Below are positions 15,975-26,575 of a stretch of 64,000 nt of DNA, one piece after another. Numbering within the stretch: position 1 is the first letter of the stretch; every line of letters starts with the position of its first letter. A program made the translations under genes and the position numbers. Source of the DNA: Pseudomonadota bacterium (GTDB lineage: Bacteria > Desulfobacterota > Binatia > Binatales > Binataceae); NCBI GenBank assembly GCA_021324855.1, contig JAJPIG010000020.1, forward strand, positions 62,001 to 126,000, read 5' to 3'. The notes under the pieces are model-generated. The model made no database searches, was not told the origin of the DNA, and saw nothing but the letters and a program-made list of their open reading frames with translations.

Positions 15975-18125
15975 TCAATGTCCCGGCGACTTGTCCCATT
16001 GCGCGGCGCAGGTCAGGATGTCGATCGGCTGGCCGTTGGTCACCGCCTGGTACTTTTCCCAGAACGAGCGATCGATCGCGCGCTGCATCGGCGGTTCGTG
16101 ACTGCGCCATCGCCGATATGCGCTCGGCCCGCCGTTGTACGCGGCATAGACTGAACGCGCGAGGTCGCCCGGACTGCCGCTCGCGCCGCGCTTTTTCTCG
16201 ATGTCATCCATCAACCGCGCGAGAATCTGCATCCCGGCGCTCGAATTGTACAGGATGTCCCACTCAAGCCGCGGGATGCTGTAGAAGCCGCGCCATACCA
16301 GCCGATTCACCTGCATCAGGCCGACGTCGTGCGATGACGATTCCAAAAAGACAATCCGGTTGCGATGCACCACGAACTGCCGCCAGCAGCTCTCCTGCCA
16401 TGCGACCGCTTTGGCCAGCTTCAGGTAGGTCGCGCGGTCACTTGGATCGCCGCGCCAGCTCGCGTACTCGTTCGCCGCGCTGAGGTCGAGAAGCCGTTCC
16501 ATGTCGGCGTGGTATTGATCCGCGTTGTCGCTGCTGACCACGGCGCGCCGGAGTTTCTTACCGAGCGCCTGCAGCTTCGGCATAATTCCGGTTGTCGCTG
16601 TCGGGCGGTCTTCAGCGGCCCATGCCGATGACGGACTTACGAGCAATCGCAGCGCGTCCAGATCGAAAACGCTCGCCGACGATGGCGTCGCAGTCGGCGT
16701 TCCGGACAGCGACGGCGCGGCGCGCGTTTCCGTTGCGCTCGGCGATGCGGCCGGGGCGATGGTCGCGCTCGGCGATTCCGAAGGCGCAGGACTTGGAGAT
16801 TCGGCGGGTGTCGATGTCGCCGACGGGATCGGAGTTGCCGAGGGCGAAGCTTGGGGCGTCATCGAGGGCGCCAAGCTCGCTGTGGAGGTCGGCGCGGGAG
16901 AGGGCGCTTCGATCGGTTCGGTCTCCAGTGGTCCTTCCGATTCGATTGGCTGCTGAACGTTGAACATCTTTTGCAGCTCAGGATCCTCGGCAAAGCTGAA
17001 GGCCAGCGGATCGACGGTCGATTGCGGCGCCATAATATGCGCGAGCCGTCGCAGGTCGTCAGCCGAGATCCTCATACCGAGTGCAGGCGCCGCCTGATCG
17101 AATGCGAACAAAGCGTCGCCCGCCGAGACGAACTCGAGAAATTGCAGCGATCGATCGCCGAGCGTGCCGCGCCTCGCCGCCGCGCGTACGATGTCACCGA
17201 GCCGCCGCCAGATCTCCAGAAACAGGAGCCGCACCGGATCGGGTCCGCCGCTCTGCGGGTTCTGCAGCGCGGCGACCAGCCGCGCGCGACTGTCTAGCAG
17301 GAGACCAAGCAGATCGTCGCGGAACTGCGGATCGGGACTCAGGCCGCCGAGTTGTTTGATCGCGAAGACCAGAAAGGCGTCCCATTGATCGAGCTGGGTT
17401 TCGAATGCGGTGACCTCGGCGCCGGTCAACTGCACCGGCTGCGCCGGCGTCGGCGCCGCGGTCGGCATCGCCGGGAGCGTGAGCTGGATGGTCGCGCGAA
17501 TCCCGTCATCGAGCGCCGCAATCTGCGGCATCACGCGCAGCGTCGCGAGCGCGGCGTTTACGCGCTGGGCGACATCGGGCGGACTCGCCGCCATCGCGAG
17601 CTGCTTCAACTGATCGGTAATTGGGTTCAAGTTGAACTCGAAGGTTTCGAGGCGCGGGATGAAGTAGCGCTTGACGAGATCGAAACCCTTGCCGGCGATG
17701 AGCGTCTTGCGATGATGCGCGTTGAGTAGGTTGAGATCGGTAATCCTGAGCTTGAGCATCGTGCCCGCGACGTACGGTGCGGTCTCCGCCTGGATGATTC
17801 CGTTCCAAACGATCGGATTAACGCAGGTCGCGCCGAACTTGACGCCGATGCTTAAATGCCCGTCAGTTTCGAGCTGCACTGTCTGGTTGCGATGCGAGAG
17901 CACCGGGTTTTCGGCGGTCAGGTAGTTACAGTCGCCGATGCCCTGCCACAGGATCGCGCGTCCGCCGGAGGTGAAGACCTGCTGCTTCATCGCGGCGCTG
18001 AGCGTCTGGTAATCGATCGTGAGCGGCACGGTGACCGTCCCGCCGCCGTTGGGGCTTTGCGCCCGCGCAAGCGATGCTGGCATCAGGATCACAATCGCGA
18101 AAAAGTATCGAACGGCGCGCGTCAT
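15975..18125 (-). CDS. secreted lytic transglycosylase (SLT domain) with long N-terminal region and Ser/Pro-rich linker
   Basis: 716 residues: signal peptide (FFAIVILMPASLARAQS), about 370 residues of unrecognised sequence, a low-complexity Ser/Pro/Ala/Thr linker near 400-490, then a C-terminal SLT-type peptidoglycan lytic domain. Catalytic-domain hallmarks are the candidate Glu in AVAWQESCW, the VGLMQVNRLVWRGF block, and YAAYNGGPSAYRRW. The linker may span the periplasm or cell wall. Monocistronic. The N-terminal half might bind peptidoglycan or a partner, which is inference. Confidence 0.85.
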   Translation of the reverse strand: MTRAVRYFFAIVILMPASLARAQSPNGGGTVTVPLTIDYQTLSAAMKQQVFTSGGRAILWQGIGDCNYLTAENPVLSHRNQTVQLETDGHLSIGVKFGATCVNPIVWNGIIQAETAPYVAGTMLKLRITDLNLLNAHHRKTLIAGKGFDLVKRYFIPRLETFEFNLNPITDQLKQLAMAASPPDVAQRVNAALATLRVMPQIAALDDGIRATIQLTLPAMPTAAPTPAQPVQLTGAEVTAFETQLDQWDAFLVFAIKQLGGLSPDPQFRDDLLGLLLDSRARLVAALQNPQSGGPDPVRLLFLEIWRRLGDIVRAAARRGTLGDRSLQFLEFVSAGDALFAFDQAAPALGMRISADDLRRLAHIMAPQSTVDPLAFSFAEDPELQKMFNVQQPIESEGPLETEPIEAPSPAPTSTASLAPSMTPQASPSATPIPSATSTPAESPSPAPSESPSATIAPAASPSATETRAAPSLSGTPTATPSSASVFDLDALRLLVSPSSAWAAEDRPTATTGIMPKLQALGKKLRRAVVSSDNADQYHADMERLLDLSAANEYASWRGDPSDRATYLKLAKAVAWQESCWRQFVVHRNRIVFLESSSHDVGLMQVNRLVWRGFYSIPRLEWDILYNSSAGMQILARLMDDIEKKRGASGSPGDLARSVYAAYNGGPSAYRRWRSHEPPMQRAIDRSFWEKYQAVTNGQPIDILTCAAQWDKSPGH

Positions 18126-18290
18126 GATTTTTTATTATCTTTTACGAGCGCGCATTCAGATGGAACCGCGCAGCAGGACGCCCCGCGGAGTATGGCCGGG
18201 CAGTGACGGCGCGGTAGAATGGGTTCGGAGAGCGGCGCTCTCCCCACTCGTGAATTACTAACTCAGCTCGCAACCGAAGGAGCGTAGCCA

Positions 18291-19307
18291 ATGCAGATGG
18301 GCATGGTCGGTCTCGGCAGGATGGGCGCGAACATGGTGCGGCGGCTGATGCGCGGCGGCCATCAATGCGTCGTCTTCGACCTCAACCCCGCCGCGGTCAA
18401 ACAGCTCGCCGACGAAGGCGCGACCGGCGCTTCATCGCTCGATGACTTCGCGGCCAGGCTCGAGAAGCCGCGGGCGGCATGGATGATGGTGCCGGCCGCC
18501 GTGGTCGAATCGACCCTCGATGAGCTTGCGAAACGCTTCGAGCGCGGCGACATCATCGTCGACGGCGGCAATTCCCACTACATCGACGACATTCGCCGTG
18601 CCAAAGCGCTGCGCACGAAGGGCATTCATTATATTGATTCGGGCACCAGCGGCGGTGTCTGGGGTCTGGAGCGCGGTTTCTGCCAGATGATTGGCGGCGA
18701 GACCGGGGTCGTGAAGCATCTCGATCCGCTCTTCGCCACGCTCGCTCCGCCGATCGAATCAGCGCCGCGCACGCCCGGGCGCGACAAGGCTCCCATCGGC
18801 ACCGCCGAGCATGGCTATCTCCATTGCGGACCCAACGGCGCAGGCCATTTCGTGAAGATGGTTCACAACGGCATCGAGTACGGCATCATGGCCGCGTACG
18901 CCGAAGGCTTCAACATCCTGCGCCACGCCAATGTCGGGAAACAAACGCAGAGCGAGGATGCAGAGACTACGCCGCTCCGCGATCCGGAGCTTTATCAGTA
19001 CGATTTCAACCTGACCGATATCGCCGAAGTCTGGCGGCGCGGCAGCGTGATCGCATCGTGGTTGCTCGATCTCACTGCCGACGCATTGCTGGCCGATCCG
19101 GAGTTAAAGAAATTCGGCGGCCGGGTTTCGGATTCAGGTGAGGGCCGCTGGACTATCGATGCGGCGATCGACGAAGGCGTGCCGGCGCACGTTCTGACTG
19201 CCGCGCTTTATGAGCGGTTCAGCTCGCGCGGCCAGGCCGATTTCGCCGACAAGCTGCTCTCCGCGATGCGCTACGAATTCGGCGGTCATCTCGAGAAGAA
19301 ATCGTGA
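18291..19307 (+). CDS. gnd: 6-phosphogluconate dehydrogenase, decarboxylating (short form)
   Basis: Oxidatively decarboxylates 6-phosphogluconate to ribulose 5-phosphate. It has the N-terminal NAD(P) fold [12 protein letters not shown], the [13 protein letters not shown] substrate loop and the catalytic helix [16 protein letters not shown]. At 338 aa it is the short GndA-like type rather than the 470-aa form. First of three genes (gnd-tal-pgi) on one strand with short gaps, giving the middle of the pentose phosphate pathway; zwf and pgl are not in the window. Confidence 0.93.
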   Translation: MQMGMVGLGRMGANMVRRLMRGGHQCVVFDLNPAAVKQLADEGATGASSLDDFAARLEKPRAAWMMVPAAVVESTLDELAKRFERGDIIVDGGNSHYIDDIRRAKALRTKGIHYIDSGTSGGVWGLERGFCQMIGGETGVVKHLDPLFATLAPPIESAPRTPGRDKAPIGTAEHGYLHCGPNGAGHFVKMVHNGIEYGIMAAYAEGFNILRHANVGKQTQSEDAETTPLRDPELYQYDFNLTDIAEVWRRGSVIASWLLDLTADALLADPELKKFGGRVSDSGEGRWTIDAAIDEGVPAHVLTAALYERFSSRGQADFADKLLSAMRYEFGGHLEKKS

Positions 19308-19341
19308 GGGCTGCGTTCCACTCGAATTTCAGGAGCAAACC

Positions 19342-20427
19342 ATGAAGGCACCCCAAAAGCTGCACGACGCCGGTCAGAGTCTTTGGCTCGACAACATCAC
19401 GCGCGCGCTGCTGACCAGCGGCGGGCTCCAGCGCTACATCGACGAGTTTGCGATTACCGGGCTGACCTCGAATCCGACGATTTTCGACCAGGCCATCCGG
19501 AACGGCCCGGAATATGACGATGCGATTCGCGCCGGGCTTCGCGCCGGCCGCCGGGACGAGGACCTGTTCTTCGATCTCGCGCTTGCCGACCTGACTGCCG
19601 CGGCGGACCTGTTCCTGCCGATTCATAAGCGGACAAACGGCGTCGACGGGTTCGTTTCGCTCGAAGTCTCTCCCAAGCTTGCCTATGAGAGCGCCAAAAC
19701 GGTTGCGGCGGCGAAAAATCTGCATGCGCTCGGCGCGCGGCCGAACCTGTTCATCAAGATTCCCGGCACCCGGGAGGGTTTGTCGGCAATCGAGGAATCG
19801 ATCTTCGCCGGCGTGCCGATCAACGTGACGCTGCTCTTCTCACGTGAGCAATATTTAGCGGCGGCCGATGCCTACATGCGTGGGATCGAACGGCGCATCG
19901 CAGCCGGGCTGAATCCGTTCGTTCCGTCGGTCGCCTCAGTGTTCATCAGCCGATGGGACGTTGCGGTCGCCTCCACGGCGCCGCCGGAGCTGCGCGACAA
20001 GCTGGGAATAGCGATCGCGAAGCGGACCTACAAAGCTTATCGCGAGACGCTCAACTCCGATCGATGGCTGCGGCTGGTCAACTTCGGTGCGCGCTCGCAG
20101 CGTCTGCTGTGGGCCAGCACGGGAACCAAGGACCCGAAGGCGTCCGACGTACTCTACGTGAAGTCCCTGGTTGCGCCGCATACGATCAACACGATGCCGG
20201 AGAAAACACTGACCGCGTTCGCGGACCATGGCGAGATTGATTCGCCGTTGCCGGTTGACGGAGGCGATGCCGAGCGCGTGCTTGCGGAGTTCAAGAAGGC
20301 CGGTATCGACATCGATGCGCTCGCCGAGCAGTTGCAGCGTGAAGGCGCAGCATCGTTCAGTAAATCGTGGGACGATCTGCTGGCATGCATCAACGAAAAG
20401 AGCAACGCGCTCAAGAAGGCAAGCTGA
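19342..20427 (+). CDS. tal: transaldolase
   Basis: 361-residue transaldolase moving a dihydroxyacetone unit between sugar phosphates. It begins [17 protein letters not shown]. The [14 protein letters not shown] motif and the Schiff-base lysine, Lys139 in [12 protein letters not shown], are present. The ATG at 19342 has AGGAG six bases upstream; an earlier in-frame start inside gnd is rejected. 34 bases after gnd and 17 before pgi. Confidence 0.94.
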   Translation: MKAPQKLHDAGQSLWLDNITRALLTSGGLQRYIDEFAITGLTSNPTIFDQAIRNGPEYDDAIRAGLRAGRRDEDLFFDLALADLTAAADLFLPIHKRTNGVDGFVSLEVSPKLAYESAKTVAAAKNLHALGARPNLFIKIPGTREGLSAIEESIFAGVPINVTLLFSREQYLAAADAYMRGIERRIAAGLNPFVPSVASVFISRWDVAVASTAPPELRDKLGIAIAKRTYKAYRETLNSDRWLRLVNFGARSQRLLWASTGTKDPKASDVLYVKSLVAPHTINTMPEKTLTAFADHGEIDSPLPVDGGDAERVLAEFKKAGIDIDALAEQLQREGAASFSKSWDDLLACINEKSNALKKAS

Positions 20428-20444
20428 TTAGAAGGGAGCGTCGC

Positions 20445-22079
<1,635 letters not shown>

Positions 22080-22258
22080 TCGGATCGATTAAATGGTTAT
22101 CTGGATGCCTTGAACGTCGTGAACGTGAGCCCTTAAAGGCTCCGTTATAAAGATGGCGCTGGTCGGCGCAGCACGCTGATCGCGACCGCTATCGGGTCGG
22201 ATGCCTTCGCTGCGAAGGAAAAACGCTCGCCTGCGCGCGGACAGGCATGACGATCGTT

Positions 22259-23230
22259 TCAACCCCTCTCCACCGGGAAGCCTGCACGGTTCCACTTTTC
22301 CATGCCGCCTCGGAGAACCGAAATCTGCACGAATCCGGCTTCTGAAAGCATGCTGGCAGCGCTCGCCGAGCGCTTCTGGGTTCGTCAGATGGTTATGATC
22401 GGTTCCTGCTTCTCTTTCAGTTCCGCGAGTCTTCCGGGCAGCTCATCGATCGGTATGTTAATCGCGCTCGCAATGTGTCCGAGCGGCCCTCGAAATTCTT
22501 CGGCGCTGCGCACGTCTATCAGCGCGACTTTGTCATCGTGTTCCAGGCGCCGTTTGAGTTCTGCGGCGTCGATGAAACGTGGGCCTTTGAATCGACGAAC
22601 GAGGCGCGGCAGGAAGGCGACGGTTGCCAGCAGACCGAGCGCTACAAGACCGTTGCGGATTACGCCCGCGCTGCCCGCGGCGGCCTGCCGGCCGGCGTAG
22701 CCCAGGTAGGTGTAGGCTACCGCTCCCGGCGCCATGCACACGAACGAGGCGATCACGTATTCCACGAGACGGATTCGCGTCAGACCGAAAGCGTAATTCA
22801 CCAGATTGAATGGAAACAGCGGAACCAGCCGGACGAAGGCAACAAAACGCCATCCTTCCTCCTCCACCCCTCTTATCAGCCGAGCCAGCCGCTCGCCGAT
22901 ACGCCCCGAGACCCAGTCGGACGCGACGTAGCGCGCGGCCACGAAGGCGAGCGTGGCTCCCAAGGTGGCGCCCGTCAGGTTCCACAGAGTTCCCCAAATA
23001 GGACCGAAAAGAGCACCGCCGGCCACCGTGAGAACCGACCCCGGAAGGAACAGGACCGTGGACAGCGCGTAAAGCCCGATGAACAGAATCGGCGCCCATG
23101 GCCCAAAGCGCTGGAGTTCCTGCTCTAATGCGTTAGTTGCAAAAATTTCGCGATGGAACGCGAGCCATGCGATCGCTGCAAGCAGCGCCGTGACTAAGAT
23201 CAGTCGATAAATGAAACTACGAGTACTCAT
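22259..23230 (-). CDS. TVP38/TMEM64 membrane protein with C-terminal rhodanese domain; in-frame TGA at the catalytic Cys (candidate selenoprotein)
   Basis: Residues 1-215 form a TVP38/TMEM64 (DedA-like) membrane domain (FLPGSVLTVAGGALFGPIWG, FVRLVPLFPFNLVNYAFG). Residues 218-323 are a rhodanese domain (VALIDVRSAEEFRGPLGHI). The plain ORF ends at TGA 22385-22387 after IITI, codon 282. The frame continues 41 codons to TGA 22259-22261 and reads RTQKRSASAASMLSEAGF then VLRGGMEKWNRAGFPV, the missing rhodanese half. The TGA thus replaces the catalytic cysteine of the usual CRT/CRSG loop. A SECIS-like hairpin follows. ATG 23230 has GGAGG upstream and overlaps the desaturase stop (ATGA). Alternative: nonsense mutation or base-call error. 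Confidence 0.75.
22358..22374 (-). promoter_or_regulatory. SECIS-like hairpin downstream of in-frame TGA
   Basis: On the minus strand, ten bases after the TGA, AGCGCTC-GGC-GAGCGCT forms a perfect 7-bp stem with a GGC triloop. The loop starts 17 bases after the TGA, and its first two bases are G. The known bacterial SECIS pattern is a short stem with G among the first two loop bases, about 16-37 nt from UGA. The fit is seen; function is inference, and GC-rich codons can give such stems by chance. Confidence 0.5.
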
Positions 23231-24054
23231 GCTGCGCTCCTCCAGGTGATTGGATACCCACCCGTTGGGCCACGAAACGGCTGCAGCAGCATCCGGTCGA
23301 GCCATAACTCGCGGGCTTCGCGGAACTGCTCGATGCCGATGGTCATTCGGTCATGGCCCGCGGCGGGCTGAGCGCGATAGGTGCCAAGCAAACGATCCCA
23401 CCACGGCAGGTTGAAGCCGAAGTTGCTATTGGTCTCGCCGACCACGATCGAGTGATGAACGCGGTGCATGTCAGGCGTCACCACGAGCCATCGCAAATAG
23501 CGATCGAGCCGCAAGGGAAGGCGGACATCGCCGTGATTGAACATCGAGGTCGCATTGAGCAGAACCTCAAACGCCAGCACGCCCAGCGCCGAGGCGCCGA
23601 GTGCGGCGACGACGCCGAACTTGATCAGCATGGACAGGATGATCTCGATCGGATGGAACCGCGCGCCGGTGGTCACGTCGAAGTCCAAGTCGGCGTGATG
23701 CATCCGATGGACCCGCCAAAGCGCGGGGACCGCATGAAACATCACGTGCTGCAGATAGATGGCGAGATCCAGCAGGACTACCGAAGCAATGCTCACGACC
23801 CATCCGGGAAGCGGCAGATTGTTCAGGAGGCCCCAGCCCCGCTGCGACCCGAGCAGCGCCAAACTCACGGCGGTCGCGGGAAGGAGGATCCTCACGAGCG
23901 CCGTATTAAGCGCAACAACGGCGAGGTTGCTCGGCCAGCGGCGGGCTCGCGAATACGCCCTTTGGCGGCGCGGCGCGACCGCTTCCCACAGCGCCATCGT
24001 GACGAACACGCCCGCAAACGCACCGAGCCGTATGATCGCTTCATTGTTAAGCAT
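23227..24054 (-). CDS. fatty acid hydroxylase / sterol desaturase superfamily protein
   Basis: Integral membrane di-iron oxygenase family. The histidine clusters are HVMFH (HX3H), HRMHH (HX2HH) and HRVHH near the C-terminus, followed by NFGFNLPWWDRLLGTY. Several hydrophobic segments lie in the first 120 residues. ATG at 24054 is preferred over an upstream TTG at 24075. It overlaps the TVP38-rhodanese gene by ATGA, so the two are co-translated. Divergent from arsR-rhodanese across about 60 bp. A lipid substrate is likely, perhaps linked to the arsenic/lipid island, which is inference. Confidence 0.87.
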   Translation of the reverse strand: MLNNEAIIRLGAFAGVFVTMALWEAVAPRRQRAYSRARRWPSNLAVVALNTALVRILLPATAVSLALLGSQRGWGLLNNLPLPGWVVSIASVVLLDLAIYLQHVMFHAVPALWRVHRMHHADLDFDVTTGARFHPIEIILSMLIKFGVVAALGASALGVLAFEVLLNATSMFNHGDVRLPLRLDRYLRWLVVTPDMHRVHHSIVVGETNSNFGFNLPWWDRLLGTYRAQPAAGHDRMTIGIEQFREARELWLDRMLLQPFRGPTGGYPITWRSAA

Positions 24055-24058
24055 TGAC

Positions 24059-24088
24059 TTCAATACAACAATCAATTAAGTTCTTGAA
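24059..24088. promoter_or_regulatory. AT-rich divergent operator candidate
   Basis: The 61-bp gap between the divergent desaturase and ArsR-family genes is sharply AT-rich and contains TTCAA-N20-TTGAA ends plus an inner ACTT/AAGT pair. This is a plausible site for the ArsR-family repressor encoded next door. No exact match to a known operator is claimed. Confidence 0.3.
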
Positions 24089-24115
24089 TGAAAAGGGTAG
24101 GCGCTCGCTCGAACC

Positions 24116-24787
24116 ATGTCAAGCCAGAATCCAAAACGCGCCATGTTCGAACACCTGGCTGCTGTCGCTCGCAGCCTCGGCTCAGCGCATCGGCTTGAAC
24201 TCCTTGAGTTGCTTGCGCAGACGGAGCGGAGCGTGGAGGAGTTGGTCAAATTGACCGGCCTCACGCTCGCAAACGCTTCGCAACATTTGCAGCAATTGCG
24301 CCGTTTCGGCCTGGTGGAGGCGCGCAGAAGTGGGAAGCACGTGATCTACAGGCTGGCCGACCCGGAAGTGGTCAGGCTGCTGGAGGCTTTGTCGCGGGTG
24401 ACCGAGCGCAATGTCGGCGCGGTCGAAAAGCTGCTCAACAGCTATTTCCGCGAGCGCGACCGCCTCGAACCGCTGTCACGCCGGGAGCTGCTGCGGCGCA
24501 TGCGCGACGGACTGGTTACCGTGATCGATACGCGTCCGCCCGAAGAGTTTGCCGCCGGCCACGTGGCTGGCGCGATTAATCTGCCGCTGAGCGAGCTCAA
24601 ACGCCGCCTGCGGGAACTGCCCCGCGAGCAGGAGATTGTAGCCTACTGTCGCGGGCCATATTGCGTGCTCTCCTATGAAGCAGTGGCCGAGTTGCGCAAG
24701 CGCGGCTTCAAGGCCGTCCGGCTCGAGGACGGGTACCCCGAGTGGAAGGCCGCCGGTCTGCCCGTGGAGCAGTCCGCCAATCTCTGA
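24116..24787 (+). CDS. ArsR-family transcriptional regulator fused to a rhodanese domain
   Basis: 223 residues. The N-terminal winged helix-turn-helix spans about 10-100 (SAHRLELLELLAQTERSVEELVKLTGL; LANASQHLQQLRRFGLVEAR). A rhodanese domain follows at about 125-220 (VIDTRPPEEFAAGHVAGAINLP). The usual ArsR metal-binding cysteine motif in the recognition region is absent. The protein's only cysteines are Cys178 and Cys183 in the rhodanese loop AYCRGPYC. This suggests sensing of sulfane sulfur, persulfide or arsenic through that loop. It precedes the ArsS-like gene on the same strand and probably controls both divergent units. Confidence 0.9.
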   Translation: MSSQNPKRAMFEHLAAVARSLGSAHRLELLELLAQTERSVEELVKLTGLTLANASQHLQQLRRFGLVEARRSGKHVIYRLADPEVVRLLEALSRVTERNVGAVEKLLNSYFRERDRLEPLSRRELLRRMRDGLVTVIDTRPPEEFAAGHVAGAINLPLSELKRRLRELPREQEIVAYCRGPYCVLSYEAVAELRKRGFKAVRLEDGYPEWKAAGLPVEQSANL

Positions 24788-24819
24788 GTGCCTGCGCCTC
24801 GCTGGCTTGTTCAAACGCT

Positions 24820-25821
24820 ATGCATGATCGCGAAGGAATGACGACCGAGTTCCAGCAATTCGACACGACCTTAGCGTGTTATGGATTCGCTCCGCTGCGG
24901 CGCGCTCGTACCCGCACGGCGCAGGTGAACGTCGGTAAGTTGTGCAATCAGGCCTGTCATCATTGCCACGTCGATGCAGGGCCGAAACGCACCGAGCGCA
25001 TGATGCGCGACACCGCCGAGCGTCTTATCGAACTGTTAAGCACGAGCCCCGCAATCGAGATCGTTGACATCACCGGTGGCGCACCCGAGCTGAACGACAA
25101 CTTCCGCTTCCTGGTCGAAAATGCGCGGATGCTTGGCCGACGAGTGATAGTTCGCTGCAACCTCACAGTGCTGTCGATGGCTTCCATGGAGTGGCTGCCC
25201 GAATTCTACCGGAGCGCCGGCGTTGATTTGATCTGTTCCTTACCCTGCTACACGCAGCAGAACGTTGACAGTCAGCGCGGAAAGGGCGTCTTCGACAAAA
25301 GCATCGACGCCCTTCGCCTGCTAAATCGGCTGGGATATGGACTGCCGGAGTCGGACCTCGGGCTCGACCTGGTTTATAACCCCGTCGGGGCGTTTCTACC
25401 GCCGCCACAGGCCGGACTCGAAGAAGGTTATCGTTGCGAATTACGAAACCATTTTGGCATCGAGTTCCATCACCTTCTCACGATAACGAACATGCCGATA
25501 AAGCGGTTTGCCGAACAGCTTCACCGGTGGGGCAAGACCCGGGAATATCTCGGCCTGCTGGTCAATCACTTCAACCCCGAAACGATCGACGGATTGATGT
25601 GTCGTCACTTGGTAAGCGTCGGCTACGATGGAACGCTTTACGACTGCGACTTTAACCAGATGCTCGAAATGCCTGTACGCCATGGTGAGAACGGTCGCCC
25701 TCTGACCATATGGGAAATAGCCGACCTTTCTGAATTGGATGGCCTGCGGATCGCTACGGCGCAGCACTGCTTCGGCTGTACCGCCGGCTCGGGCTCAAGC
25801 TGCGGCGGTGCGCTTGCGTGA
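24820..25821 (+). CDS. arsS: radical SAM / Cys-rich protein, ArsS-type (arsenosugar biosynthesis)
   Basis: About 333 residues. The radical-SAM cluster is in KLCNQACHHCHVDAGP (CX3CX2C), followed by VDITGGAPELNDNFRFL. The C-terminal Cys-rich domain ends CFGCTAGSGSSCGGA, the hallmark of ArsS-type proteins. The family makes 5'-deoxyadenosylated arsenic species for arsenosugars and was first named for rSAM/selenodomain loci. All C-terminal cysteines here are ordinary TGC/TGT codons. The start is uncertain between ATG 24820 and 24838. No arsM is seen nearby. Confidence 0.88.
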   Translation: MHDREGMTTEFQQFDTTLACYGFAPLRRARTRTAQVNVGKLCNQACHHCHVDAGPKRTERMMRDTAERLIELLSTSPAIEIVDITGGAPELNDNFRFLVENARMLGRRVIVRCNLTVLSMASMEWLPEFYRSAGVDLICSLPCYTQQNVDSQRGKGVFDKSIDALRLLNRLGYGLPESDLGLDLVYNPVGAFLPPPQAGLEEGYRCELRNHFGIEFHHLLTITNMPIKRFAEQLHRWGKTREYLGLLVNHFNPETIDGLMCRHLVSVGYDGTLYDCDFNQMLEMPVRHGENGRPLTIWEIADLSELDGLRIATAQHCFGCTAGSGSSCGGALA

Positions 25822-25894
25822 GATTCCCTCCCCATCGTTTGGGTTACGCTACCGAACATAAGCGAGATTCTGCGCCGACCCGGTTTGCCAAGGA

Positions 25895-26575
25895 TCAGCG
25901 AATGTCACAGTAGCCACGGGCGAGTTTCGCGGGCGGCACACCGGCAAGGTACGCACCCCTGATCAGCCACATTCGAGCCACAGTTCGGATAATTCCCGCT
26001 TTACGCCATCGCCTCGCCGAGGTTATTACCCTGGAACGCAGACAGGCGATCTTGCCCGTGCGTTTGAGACGGCGCGCAAACTCCAGATCCTCGCAAATCG
26101 GTAGGTCCGGAAATCCGCCGAGAGTCTGGAAAACGTGGCGTCTGACAAAGATCGCCTGGTCTCCTGTGGCCGTCCGGCTGACCCGAGAACGCAGACTGAT
26201 GAGCGCACCGATCAGAACGCACAGCGCATGGCCATCATCGAGGCGAAGGTCGAACCTTCCTCCGACAATGTGTGGATCGGCTATCGCGGCCTCGATATCC
26301 GCGGCGAAGGTACGCGGCACAATCGTATCGGCATGAACAAATGCCAGGACCTCGCCGGTAGCCTGCACGGCGCCGGCGTTCATCTGCGCAGCACGCCCGC
26401 GCGGCGCTTCGATCAGCAGATCGCACAGTGGTCGAGCGATTTCTATACTCCGATCGCCGCTGCCGCCGTCCACCGCAATTATCTCGCCCTCCGGACTGCC
26501 GGTGCGCAGCGCGCGTAAAGTGCTTGCGATCGCGGCCTCTTCATTCAGCATAGGCACGATAATCGACAGTTTCAT
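25895..26575 (-). CDS. family 2 glycosyltransferase, rSAM/selenodomain-associated type
   Basis: 226-residue GT-A glycosyltransferase: LSIIVPMLNEEAAIASTL start, IIAVDGGSGDRS, FVHADTIVP (DxD-like site) and GDQAIFVRRHVFQTLGGFP. It matches the family known as rSAM/selenodomain-associated glycosyltransferase 2. It overlaps the upstream transferase gene by ATGA. It could glycosylate an arsenosugar or related lipid. The TGA stop at 25895 shows no sensible readthrough, unlike the rhodanese gene. Confidence 0.88.
   Translation of the reverse strand: MKLSIIVPMLNEEAAIASTLRALRTGSPEGEIIAVDGGSGDRSIEIARPLCDLLIEAPRGRAAQMNAGAVQATGEVLAFVHADTIVPRTFAADIEAAIADPHIVGGRFDLRLDDGHALCVLIGALISLRSRVSRTATGDQAIFVRRHVFQTLGGFPDLPICEDLEFARRLKRTGKIACLRSRVITSARRWRKAGIIRTVARMWLIRGAYLAGVPPAKLARGYCDIR

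Noticed and set aside
22080-22258. tRNA-Sec gene near the candidate selenoprotein
   Set aside because: No acceptor/T-arm pairing or TCA anticodon arm could be found.
24820-25821. Possible selenocysteine in the ArsS-like C-terminus
   Set aside because: All Cys codons in the Cys-rich tail are TGC/TGT and the only TGA is the real stop.
25870-25897. Readthrough of the glycosyltransferase TGA
   Set aside because: The downstream codons do not continue a family domain and the protein already has normal length.
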